Counted from the stretch's first letter, positions 16,333 through 23,606 are shown. The stretch: DNA of 33,000 nt from Chlamydiia bacterium (GCA_021324995.1 JAJPIB010000050.1:1-33000); one strand, 5' to 3'. Numbers and translations: made by a program. The notes: a model not told the origin generated them from the letters alone.

Positions 16333-17577
16333 TTATCTCGTCTCTAAAAGCGGGAATCCAGGAATTCCTTTTTCCACTTTTCTCCAAAGAGCACCAAGAA
16401 GGTAATTTGTCGCAAGTAAAATGTTTGTCTCGCGGCTTCCGCGGCAGACAAATTTCCCTACATCAGGAACCTTGCCGCGCTCACCGATCGCTGCCCAAAT
16501 TGTACCGACAGGCATGTCTTGGGTGCCCCCAGTAGGGCCCGCGATTCCCGATACTGCGATGGCATAATCCGCTGACGTCTTTTTAAAAACGCCTTCCAAC
16601 ATCTCACGAACTACCTGTTCACTTTCTGCGCCATTAGATCTTAGTGTCTCCGGGGATACGCCGAGAATTTGCTGCTTCATCGCATGAGAATAAACGACAA
16701 AGGATCCCAAAAAATAGGTGGAAGCGCCGGGAAGAACCGTCACATGGCTGGCAAGCATGCCTCCCGTGCACGATTCTGCGAATGCCAACGTCTTTTGATG
16801 TTTCACAAACCAAGCCATCAATGCTTCTTCGATTTTTCCCGAAGAAGCATTGAAATGGTAATTGCCGAAATGTTTCTCAAGCGCTTTTTGAACCGAAGAA
16901 AGCGCATCTTCATCTGAAGACAGAAAGCAAACGGATAAAATGCCATGTCCGGGATAAATGCCAAACTCTACCGAAGGGTATTGCGCAGATAGCTCGCGCA
17001 AAAGAGGATCGATGAGGCTTTCGTAGACAATGCACAAGTTCATCTGAACCATTCTCTTAATTTGGCCAACAGGCCACCGTCGGTGCAATAGTGGAATCAC
17101 TTGTTCAAGGAATAAAGATTCGACTTCTTTCGGAACTCCTGGCAGAAGGATGAGTGTTTTTCCCTTTTCTGAAAAGACCAACCCAGGCGCCGACCCTATA
17201 GAATTATGCAAAGCTTTTGCCTTGCAGGGAATCCTCGCCTGATCTTTTACAGCGGAGTATCGGTCTTGATACCGTTTTTTTAACTCCTCAGCTATCGAGG
17301 AATCGATGTAAAAGTCGGAATCGAAAACTTCTGCAGCAACCTCTCGGGTAATATCATCGAGGGTGGGGCCAAGTCCACCCGTGCAAATGACGAGATCGCT
17401 GCGCACAAGCGCTTCTTCCAATCCTAAGCGGAGTTGTTCTTCCTGATCGGGAAGGGTGGTTTGCCGTGAAACGCTGTATCCATTTTTCTGGAGAAGATGG
17501 CATAAAGAAGAGGCATTGGTGTTGATAATTCGCCCTTTGAGGATCTCATCTCCGATAGATATGATTTCGATTTTCAT
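16333..17577 (-). CDS. cinA: CinA-like protein (MoaB/MogA-like domain plus PncC amidohydrolase domain)
   Basis: CinA combines an N-terminal COG1058 domain (ADP-ribose/NMN-pathway pyrophosphatase in characterised members) with a C-terminal nicotinamide-nucleotide amidase domain, so it recycles NMN within pyridine-nucleotide metabolism. The N-terminal part shows IEIISIGDEILKGR (3-16) and VICTGGLGPTLDDITRE (63-79 region). The C-terminal PncC domain shows AESCTGGMLAS and AVSGIAGPTGG. The ATG at 17577 gives 414 residues, the normal length, begins exactly at the conserved KIEIISIGDE, and overlaps the upstream stop by 4 bp (ATGA). The frame is open 20 codons further upstream, but that part belongs to the neighbour gene. 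The name comes from competence regulons; no competence role is implied. Confidence 0.88.
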   Translation of the reverse strand: MKIEIISIGDEILKGRIINTNASSLCHLLQKNGYSVSRQTTLPDQEEQLRLGLEEALVRSDLVICTGGLGPTLDDITREVAAEVFDSDFYIDSSIAEELKKRYQDRYSAVKDQARIPCKAKALHNSIGSAPGLVFSEKGKTLILLPGVPKEVESLFLEQVIPLLHRRWPVGQIKRMVQMNLCIVYESLIDPLLRELSAQYPSVEFGIYPGHGILSVCFLSSDEDALSSVQKALEKHFGNYHFNASSGKIEEALMAWFVKHQKTLAFAESCTGGMLASHVTVLPGASTYFLGSFVVYSHAMKQQILGVSPETLRSNGAESEQVVREMLEGVFKKTSADYAIAVSGIAGPTGGTQDMPVGTIWAAIGERGKVPDVGKFVCRGSRETNILLATNYLLGALWRKVEKGIPGFPLLETR

Positions 17578-18287
17578 GGGTGTACCGCTCGTACTTCTAT
17601 CCCTTTGCTTTGTAATTGAGGATGCATTTTGCTCCAAGCAATAGATTTTTTTCCAATGCGAATAGGCGCATTTGTTCTCACCCCATTGACTACAAATGGC
17701 GTCGCAAGAGTTGCATTACGCATCCATTTCGAAAGTTTGGAAAAGAGAAGATTGTTTGGAAAATCTGCAAGTGTAGACACTTTATGAATTTGATGGGTTT
17801 TTAGGTCTTGAAATAGCTGCGGATAAGAAAACTGCAATCCCCAAGAAACGCTCTCTGCACTGAACACCATGGGGTGAAATTTAGCATCTCGTTCTGAATA
17901 AAAAAAGGAATGCGCCTGAAGCTGGATTACAGGCTGAATCGGTTTAATGAGAAATTTGTCAGAGCCGATGCTAATAGCATAAAAAGTGCTGAGATCAGTT
18001 GTCATCGCCGAAGAAAAACAGCGCCTAAAATCGCTTGCGGGTGGCACTTTTCCCTGCTTAAGCAATTCGACATAGGCGGCATACTTTTCTCCAAACCTCT
18101 TCGATGAGAGTACAGCATCCTCTGCTGTCACTGGCTCCGCAACGCAAACGAATTGCGCGCTGCCCAGATAAGAAAGAAGGTCGTTCATTTCCTCTGCATC
18201 AAGCAACACCTGAAATTTTAACCACTTGGAAACTTGAAGAATTCCCTCTGTCTTCGGTGTGCTAATGCGGATGGGGAAAGAAGACAT
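17574..18287 (-). CDS. Uncharacterised protein coupled to cinA
   Basis: I do not recognise this 237-residue protein. It is soluble-looking, with no signal peptide or membrane segment. It has a hydrophobic/polar alternation suggesting an alpha/beta fold, and several conserved-looking aromatic/His stretches (FFYSERDAKFHPMVFSAE near the middle, TPFVVNGVRTNAPIRIG near the end). Its stop overlaps the cinA start by 4 bp, so it is very probably co-translated with cinA and the CPBP protease. Base use is like the core genes around it. It may be one of the Chlamydiota-restricted conserved proteins, but I cannot confirm that here. Confidence 0.7.
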   Translation of the reverse strand: MSSFPIRISTPKTEGILQVSKWLKFQVLLDAEEMNDLLSYLGSAQFVCVAEPVTAEDAVLSSKRFGEKYAAYVELLKQGKVPPASDFRRCFSSAMTTDLSTFYAISIGSDKFLIKPIQPVIQLQAHSFFYSERDAKFHPMVFSAESVSWGLQFSYPQLFQDLKTHQIHKVSTLADFPNNLLFSKLSKWMRNATLATPFVVNGVRTNAPIRIGKKSIAWSKMHPQLQSKGIEVRAVHP

Positions 18288-18356
18288 TCAGACCTCAGGA
18301 ATTTTTTTCTTGATCACTGATGAAGCTCGCAACCGACCGTGCATTAGAAAATTATG

Positions 18357-18390
18357 TATACCCAATGTGACTGAAAATTTGGTTTAGGAC
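18357..18390 (+). mobile_element. Solo left end of family A foldback element
   Basis: These 34 bases match the left terminus of the 164-bp family A element (TATACCCAATGTGACTG and the following TTTAGGAC) with one difference from the internal copies. The match ends exactly where the carotenoid oxygenase stop codon begins (complement of 18390-18392). It carries T at the position where the other left ends have C (CAATGTGA against CAACGTGA). That variant is otherwise seen only at the right terminus of the 19922-20085 copy. Confidence 0.75.
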
Positions 18391-19895
18391 TATTCTTTAT
18401 TAAAATATTGGCCATGAAAACCAGCGGGTATTAAATGCGGTGCCCTAGCGCGCCCAAGTTCTTTAAAGTTTTTTGCATCCAGAATTAATAAGAAAGAATC
18501 TTGATGAATGTGATCTAAAATTAGAGCAAGCACAACTCCTTCATCTTCTTCTATCGCTCCAGGAAGAGGCACAAACACGGGCTCACCGGAAGAACATCCT
18601 TTTTCAGCCCATACGAATGTTTCTTTTGTTGTAGGATTGATCTTATAGAGTCCTTCGCCATTCAGCTCTTCATTGTCATAAGACTTGCGATTAACACCCG
18701 ATAAATACAAATGATGATAGGGATTCCCATCGAATCTTTCATTAATCCTAGGAAATTCACATGGCTTTGAAAGCAAGACATCAGAAGTTATTTCACCCGT
18801 ATTCAAAGACAAAGAAAATCTCTCTAATTGAGATGGATAACTTTTATCTAAAGTCATTCCAGAATCAAGGTATAAACCTCCAATAATCTCAGCGTCATTG
18901 TATGTCACTATATCTAAGTAAATAAGACCATCTTTTTCAAAAGCATTCGCATGATGAAATGCAAAAAATGGTTTTGTCATATATCTACCGACCAAATGAC
19001 CATTGCATTTGTCTAAGACCACAAAGCGAGTTCCTCTCTTTGGCTGCCAATTAAAATTCTTAATAAATGCTTGATTTTTTGTGATTAAATCTAGCGGTTT
19101 AACAACTAAAGGGAACTCTGTAAGGATAACATAGTTTTCAGTGACTGCAAAACTATGCATGTAAGCAGGTTCTTCTACAGGCACTTCAGCAAGGATTTTT
19201 CTCTCACTAGTTCCATCTTCTAAACTATAGAAAGTGTAACAGCTAGTCTGCCCAAAGTTAATGAGATAATTCAACACCCTTTTTTGCTGACTATCATAAT
19301 GTGGGTGTACGGATTCCCAGCATCTATTTCTTGGTAACGCATCCTGATAATCCAGTGCTCCCATTGTCTCGAGAGTTTGTAGATCAAATTTTACTGGTAA
19401 AGGCACCTCAGTCAGAGCTACATATTCGTTAGCTAATTTTGCCACGTTGACGTTTGCGTTTTGAATAACGGGATGAGAATTTGGAATAAAAAACGTCAAG
19501 AATTTTTCGAAGATGGAACGACAAGGATCGGATGCAAACCCTTCGTAATTTAAAGAACCCTCGTCAAAAACAGTATGATAGGCATTGGAGCGAAGAAATT
19601 TATTCGAATAATTCACTGTACCTTGGTGAAATGAAAAAGCATGGAGCATAGCAAGTCCATCAAACCAATGTTCATTGCTTTGTCCATCAGCAATCACTTT
19701 GATAGGTCCATTACGAATCAAAGCTCCTGATAACCAATCGGGGATTGTTCCCGTAGTTTTCAGAGGCACGTTTTCCATTTCTTCTTGAAGTTCTGCGGAG
19801 ATGTTTGTCTTATTTATGCTTTTATTGGACATAGCAAGAAGACTCAAAGCACCACCAAAAAACATAGTTATTATTGTGGCTTTAAAAAATTTCAC
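18390..19895 (-). CDS. Carotenoid cleavage oxygenase (RPE65/BCO family)
   Basis: A non-haem iron enzyme that cleaves carotenoids or apocarotenoids oxidatively, plausibly yielding retinal-like products. In the 501-residue reading, the seven-bladed propeller family is recognised by WLSGALIRNGP (54-64), DPCRSIF (123-129), and four iron-histidine regions: SVHPHYD (H197), YMHSFAVTENY (H247), FAFHHANAFE (H314/H315) and AGFHGQYF (H494). Glutamates expected in the second shell are also present. The GTG start at 19895 is chosen because AAGAGG precedes it by a few bases. It begins MKFFKATIITMFFGGALSLL, a signal-peptide or membrane-anchor-like segment. The frame stays open to 20162, but that extra stretch is foldback-element DNA. 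Codons look AT-richer than in core neighbours, hinting at transfer. Confidence 0.87.
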   Translation of the reverse strand: MKFFKATIITMFFGGALSLLAMSNKSINKTNISAELQEEMENVPLKTTGTIPDWLSGALIRNGPIKVIADGQSNEHWFDGLAMLHAFSFHQGTVNYSNKFLRSNAYHTVFDEGSLNYEGFASDPCRSIFEKFLTFFIPNSHPVIQNANVNVAKLANEYVALTEVPLPVKFDLQTLETMGALDYQDALPRNRCWESVHPHYDSQQKRVLNYLINFGQTSCYTFYSLEDGTSERKILAEVPVEEPAYMHSFAVTENYVILTEFPLVVKPLDLITKNQAFIKNFNWQPKRGTRFVVLDKCNGHLVGRYMTKPFFAFHHANAFEKDGLIYLDIVTYNDAEIIGGLYLDSGMTLDKSYPSQLERFSLSLNTGEITSDVLLSKPCEFPRINERFDGNPYHHLYLSGVNRKSYDNEELNGEGLYKINPTTKETFVWAEKGCSSGEPVFVPLPGAIEEDEGVVLALILDHIHQDSFLLILDAKNFKELGRARAPHLIPAGFHGQYFNKE

Positions 19896-19921
19896 ATTAC
19901 CTCTTTCTGATCTGTTGCTTG

Positions 19922-20085
19922 TATACCCAACGTGACTGAAAATTTGGTTTAGGATCGCAGCGAAAGCTCCCGCGATTGGCGCGATTGAATCGTCGCCCCT
20001 ATTAAAAATAGGGGCTAGATTTGATCGTTCAATCCCGGGGCTTTGGCTCGGTCTTAAACCCAAATTTTCAATCACATTGGGTATA
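19922..20085. mobile_element. 164-bp foldback MITE-like element, family A copy 2
   Basis: Same length and layout as the copy at 14469-14632, with about nine substitutions. It starts TATACCCAACGTGACTG and ends AATCACATTGGGTATA. The central GCCCCTATT/AATAGGGGC stem is intact, and paired changes elsewhere leave the foldback largely preserved. It lies 26 bp upstream of the carotenoid oxygenase start. Read on the minus strand it is open in that gene's frame, which artificially extends the reading frame. Confidence 0.85.
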
Positions 20086-20356
20086 TGGTGGATATTTTTG
20101 AAATGGAGCTGCACGAAATAGAAAACTCGCCCACAATTCCAACCCAAATTTTGAATTCGCAAATTGTACCCAAATGAGAGTTAAAAGTCACTAGACCTCT
20201 TGCATAACCCTTCTTCGCGCCTGTGCCCTTGCGCAGTCAGTATTTTTCTGAGCCATTTTTACCTGTATATACTGGTGACGTTTCAATGGGTCATAGAATT
20301 TTGGTTTTAAGAGGTCTATTCATTGAACAGTTAGCCCCAAGGCTTTTAGAATCGAC
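20086..20356. other. Intergenic stretch between element copy 2 and lspA
   Basis: No gene is visible. Around 20130-20190 there are short degenerate echoes of the family A end (CCAACCCAAATTTTGAATTC, and GTACCCAAATGAGAGTT), possibly an eroded third terminus. The rest is occupied by the separate 125-bp inverted-repeat element at 20193-20317. This accumulation of remnants marks the right edge of the accessory block. Confidence 0.5.
20193..20317. mobile_element. 125-bp terminal-inverted-repeat remnant
   Basis: The sequence begins AGACCTCTTGCATAACC (20193-20209) and ends GGTTTTAAGAGGTCT (20303-20317). The reverse complement of the end, AGACCTCTTAAAACC, matches the start with a small indel. No reading frame of useful length lies between. 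The size and termini suit an internally deleted insertion sequence or MITE of a family different from the 164-bp element. No clear target-site duplication is seen. Confidence 0.5.
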
Positions 20357-20899
20357 TTATGAGGCTTGTTTGGGCGATTTTCTGGAAGACTTTCTGTGAT
20401 GCAACTTGGCGATTATAGATTCTGCGATTAAAAGTAAGATTCCTAAAAAGATGAGGCTATCAGCAATGTTGAAGACGGGATAGGAATAACTACCCAACTT
20501 AAAGTAAAACATGTCGACGACATGTCCGTAAGCGAAGAAATCGCTGACGTTTCCGATGGCGCCTGTTGTCACTAAGGTTAAACAAAATTTCCGATAGGGG
20601 CTTGCTGACACAAAAAAGAGGTAGGTCAATAGGCCGCCAATGATTGCGACACGGACATAGAGCAGATACTGTTGTAAGGAAGCAAAGGCACCCCACGCAG
20701 CGCCTTTGTTAATGACATGGACAATGGAAAAATCGATCCCATGCCAATCGCGAAAAACGGCAATTCCTCCATAAGGATAGACAGGCGTCGAGGCGCTAAT
20801 CGTGGGGATATTGTGATGGATGTAAGCCTTAAGATAGATGTCTAGCAAAAGCAGGCATAAAGCAGCGAATCCAAAACTTAAGGCCTTTTTCCAGTTCAT
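20357..20899 (-). CDS. lspA: Lipoprotein signal peptidase (signal peptidase II)
   Basis: An inner-membrane aspartyl protease that removes signal peptides from prolipoproteins after lipidation. In the 180-residue reading there are four hydrophobic helices. The conserved NKGAAWG (64-70) is present, as are the catalytic aspartates D120 in GAIGNVSDFF and D147 in FNIADS. The C-terminal tail is basic. The frame is open to 21010, but the first 37 codons lie inside dksA in another frame. The ATG at 20899 begins just before the first helix and 6 bases past the dksA stop. It closes a compact nrdR-dksA-lspA operon, the same order as CT406-CT408 from memory. Likely substrates in this window are the ABC solute-binding protein and the lipoprotein at 31276. 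Confidence 0.92.
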   Translation of the reverse strand: MNWKKALSFGFAALCLLLLDIYLKAYIHHNIPTISASTPVYPYGGIAVFRDWHGIDFSIVHVINKGAAWGAFASLQQYLLYVRVAIIGGLLTYLFFVSASPYRKFCLTLVTTGAIGNVSDFFAYGHVVDMFYFKLGSYSYPVFNIADSLIFLGILLLIAESIIAKLHHRKSSRKSPKQAS

Positions 20900-20904
20900 G
20901 CGCG

Positions 20905-21270
20905 TTAAAGAAGTCCTTTTTCTAATTTCTCTTGAGACTTGACAGTCATTGCCGCATAAGGAAGGGCCTCCAAACGCGCCAATGGGATCTCTTCCCCCGA
21001 AAGGTCGCAAATACCATAAGTGCCCTCCGCAATTTTTTCCAGGGCGCGTTCAATTTGGCGCAGAATATCAAACTCTTTACTGGTCACTTCTAAAGTAATG
21101 GTCCGGTTGAAGTCGTCTGTACCTTCGTCGGCTTGATGCTGGGAATAGCCCTTGGACTCATCTGCAGCTTTAACGTCTTCGCTCGAATCGCGAATCAGAT
21201 TCGTCATCTGATAGCGCATTTCCTCAAGACGTTTTTTAAATTTTTCTATGTCTGCTTTTTTTAACGCCAT
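20905..21270 (-). CDS. dksA: DksA/TraR-family RNA polymerase regulator with degenerate zinc site
   Basis: A coiled-coil regulator that inserts into the RNA polymerase secondary channel and adjusts rRNA and amino-acid promoters. The 121 residues give an N-terminal coiled coil (about 5-80), with an acidic tip region near ADEGTDDFNR (47-56), then the globular end with GICDLSGEEIPLARLEALPY (86-105). E. coli DksA has four zinc cysteines; here the first is present (C88) and the others appear as S91, T109 and S112. A zinc-independent form is therefore likely, comparable to the cysteine-poor paralogues known in Pseudomonas. Start ATG follows a weak GAGA. The gene lies between nrdR and lspA in one operon. 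Confidence 0.85.
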   Translation of the reverse strand: MALKKADIEKFKKRLEEMRYQMTNLIRDSSEDVKAADESKGYSQHQADEGTDDFNRTITLEVTSKEFDILRQIERALEKIAEGTYGICDLSGEEIPLARLEALPYAAMTVKSQEKLEKGLL

Positions 21271-21283
21271 TGATCTCTCACTC

Positions 21284-21757
21284 TTAATTGTAAAGTTTCT
21301 CTAATTCATCCTTGGGATTGATGTGTTCGATGGCATCCATCAATTCATCGACATCTTTAAACCGCCGGTAGACGCAGGCAAAACGGATGTAGGCAATGGT
21401 ATCCATCGCCTGCAAATGCTTCATCACAATCTCCCCGATTTCCGACGTCTTAATCTCCCTGATTTGTCTTTCCATCAATTCAGTTGAGATCTTATACGCA
21501 AGGGCCCTAACCTGCTCATGACTGATACGCGTATGTCGACATGCAGCGTCCAATCCTCTGATCAAGTTGTCCTGTCTAAAATCTTCATAGCGGCCATCCC
21601 GCTTTTGCACCTGGATTGTCAAATCAATCGTTTCAAACGTTGTAAACCGACGCAAACACTTCAAACATTCGCGTCGACGCCTTACCGAATTACTTTCGAT
21701 AACAACTCTTGAATCGGTTACTTTTGACTCTTCATGGTTGCAAAACGGACAGTGCAT
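21284..21757 (-). CDS. nrdR: Transcriptional repressor NrdR
   Basis: A nucleotide-sensing repressor of ribonucleotide reductase genes. The 157-residue protein has the N-terminal zinc ribbon with C3, C6, C31 and C34 (CPFCNHEE and ECLKCLRRFTTFE), followed by an ATP-cone domain (about 49-139; VQKRDGRYEDFRQDNLI at its start). All four zinc cysteines are intact, in contrast to the DksA next to it. Length is normal. AAGGGAGG precedes the ATG, a strong ribosome binding site. No ribonucleotide reductase gene or recognisable pair of NrdR boxes is in this window, so its targets lie elsewhere. Confidence 0.95.
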   Translation of the reverse strand: MHCPFCNHEESKVTDSRVVIESNSVRRRRECLKCLRRFTTFETIDLTIQVQKRDGRYEDFRQDNLIRGLDAACRHTRISHEQVRALAYKISTELMERQIREIKTSEIGEIVMKHLQAMDTIAYIRFACVYRRFKDVDELMDAIEHINPKDELEKLYN

Positions 21758-21941
21758 CAGATGCCTCCCTTCTTGGAACTCTCATTGCGAGGATCAAGTC
21801 TGGCTTCGCAAAGTTTACTAATTCTGGTGTTTTTCTATATACTTCAAGGTTTTTTTGAAAGCCTATATTCTCACATCTCAATGAAACTTCCACACGTTTT
21901 CGTTGAATACCATAAAATATTTTTTAAACTAATACTTTTTT

Positions 21942-23102
21942 TTAAAAAATTTGTCGCTTTCCATACAATCTCTCCAACGCCCTCGAAAAAACCATTGAAA
22001 ATCCTCCATTTCCAAGTACATTCGCACATGTAATCACTGGGTCAAAAAGGATATATAGAGCTGTGATTAAAGACATCATTTCTGCATTGAACCCCAAACA
22101 ACTTTCAAGAATGGGAAGCATCACGATAATTCCTCCTCCTGGAATCGCTGCAACGGAAAATTTTGCCATGACAAAATAAAACGCAAATAGCAAATATGAC
22201 CAAAGTTCGGGATAGGCGACACCATAATTTTTCATCACTGCGAGAGCAAATAGTGGGATGGCAAAACAGTCGCCGATCAAATGAATATTCACAGTCGCCG
22301 GGATCACAGCACGTGCAATTTCTGGATGCTGAGAATTTTTTTCCGCACCAACGAGCGTTAAAGGCATGGCAGCTGCGCTTGACATTGCTCCAAATCCAGT
22401 CATCGCTGCGGGCAACATATTTTTGATGCTTCCAAGAAAGCTTTTTAAACGGAAATTATTTGCTGCCCAATAGATGATAGCGATATATCCGAATACAGAA
22501 GCTGAGATAAGGGCAAAAATCAGAGCATAATCCTTGACAATTTTAACAATCACCCCATCGAAAATGAGCTTCATCGCAAAGCCTGCGATAAATAGCGGCA
22601 TAGCTAAAATAAATCCGTGTAAAATTCGATTCACCCCCTTTTCTAAAAAGGAGGAAAGCTTTTCCGCTCCCTTCCATTTAAATACAGAAACGCCCACTCC
22701 TAAGACCAGGCCAGCAAACATGGCTTGTGCATTAGAAATCCATTTGGGCAATGAAAAATCCCAAGCGGGCTCAAGACCTAAGCTCTCTTCAGGGAGCACT
22801 ATAGTCAGATTCAAATGATCCATTGCAGAACCCACAGAATAGCTGATCATCGTTGAAAGGAAGTTTGAGACGCAGATAGCTATCAGTAAAAAAAGAATGA
22901 TCTTTGTCGCACTTTTCGCAAGTTGGGCCGCTGTTTTAAACAGCAATCCAAAAATGACTAAAGGAAGCAGGAACATGATGATAGATTTGATCGTAAGTCC
23001 CAAAGCATAAACTATAGATTGGATATTGACCGGAATGAAAGGATTTAAAAGGGCAATTAATGCAATGACGCCCAATAAAATAAAAGGCATTTTGTGAAAC
23101 AT
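21942..23102 (-). CDS. Dicarboxylate/amino acid:cation symporter (DAACS family, GltT-like)
   Basis: An inner-membrane Na+- or H+-coupled importer of glutamate/aspartate or C4-dicarboxylates. The 386 residues are highly hydrophobic with several helices and the two re-entrant loops of the family. The serine-rich loop appears as GAMSSAAAMPLTLVGAEKN, and the helix-eight binding motif as DPVITCANVLGNGG. Both depart from the usual SSSSAATLP and DRxRTxxNVxGD forms, so substrate specificity may differ. The position between nrdR and a tRNA matches gltT (CT401) of C. trachomatis only loosely. GGAGAATC precedes the ATG. No partner gene is adjacent. Confidence 0.83.
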   Translation of the reverse strand: MFHKMPFILLGVIALIALLNPFIPVNIQSIVYALGLTIKSIIMFLLPLVIFGLLFKTAAQLAKSATKIILFLLIAICVSNFLSTMISYSVGSAMDHLNLTIVLPEESLGLEPAWDFSLPKWISNAQAMFAGLVLGVGVSVFKWKGAEKLSSFLEKGVNRILHGFILAMPLFIAGFAMKLIFDGVIVKIVKDYALIFALISASVFGYIAIIYWAANNFRLKSFLGSIKNMLPAAMTGFGAMSSAAAMPLTLVGAEKNSQHPEIARAVIPATVNIHLIGDCFAIPLFALAVMKNYGVAYPELWSYLLFAFYFVMAKFSVAAIPGGGIIVMLPILESCLGFNAEMMSLITALYILFDPVITCANVLGNGGFSMVFSRALERLYGKRQIF

Positions 23103-23464
23103 GTGTGATTCTCCACCGAAAATTTTTAAAAATAAGATTTAAATTAAGAAATAAAAAGGGAGTATTACCGGCGGAAGCCGGTGGTCAAGGTGGAAAAACG
23201 GGAGGTAGTATTGAATAGACTTACCTTACACATGCTTCTTATGGTAACAGGTTCTTGGCCTCAAAGCAAGATTTAAAATTTAACGTTTTTCCTTAGCTGA
23301 GGAACGCTTTCTAGATGCAGAATGTGCTGACTGAGTAGAAGATTTTTTATGCACTTTGATAAAATAGTATGCAAGATGTCTACTATAGTCTGGCCGAAAT
23401 CGGGTTCGTAGAACTAATATATTATGGTGTGAAAGAAGTTGGATGCGAGGAGCATCCAACCCAA
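23103..23464. other. Gene-poor region between symporter gene and tRNA-Ser
   Basis: No protein gene is convincing. A minus-strand frame at 23280-23489 begins inside the tRNA, so I do not call it. Two clean hairpins are visible: ACCGGC-GGAA-GCCGGT (23167-23182, a GNRA-type tetraloop) about 65 bp upstream of the symporter start, and the tRNA terminator at 23438-23460. The first could be a regulatory leader element of the symporter gene; that is inference only. Confidence 0.5.
23438..23460 (-). terminator. Hairpin downstream of tRNA-Ser
   Basis: A 9-bp perfect stem, GTTGGATGC (23438-23446) with GCATCCAAC (23452-23460), has a 5-base loop. It begins five bases after the tRNA 3' end on the minus strand. 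The following minus-strand bases (TTCTTTC) are only moderately T-rich. Confidence 0.55.
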
Positions 23465-23551
23465 CGGAGGAGGTGAGATTCGAACTCACGAAACGTTTTC
23501 ACGTTTACACGCTTTCCAAGCGTGCTCCATCGGCCACTCGGACACTCCTCC
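23465..23551 (-). tRNA. tRNA-Ser (anticodon GGA)
   Basis: The minus strand folds as an 87-base class II tRNA. The acceptor stem GGAGGAG pairs with CTCCTCC, and the discriminator base is G. The anticodon stem CACGC/GCGTG encloses loop TTGGAAA with anticodon GGA (reads UCC/UCU). A long variable arm, ACGTGAAAACGT, is typical of serine tRNAs, and the T arm GTGAG-TTCGAAT-CTCAC is intact. CCA is not encoded. Confidence 0.97.
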
Positions 23552-23606
23552 ATGAAAAAGTGGCAGAAGTTTATACGACTTAGGGTTTATCGATCCACTT
23601 AAATCA

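Noticed and set aside
23280-23489. A 69-codon minus-strand frame with a basic C-terminal end
   Set aside because: Its start lies inside the tRNA-Ser gene and the frame passes through the tRNA and its terminator hairpin. No ribosome binding site or internal ATG is present, so I treat it as chance.
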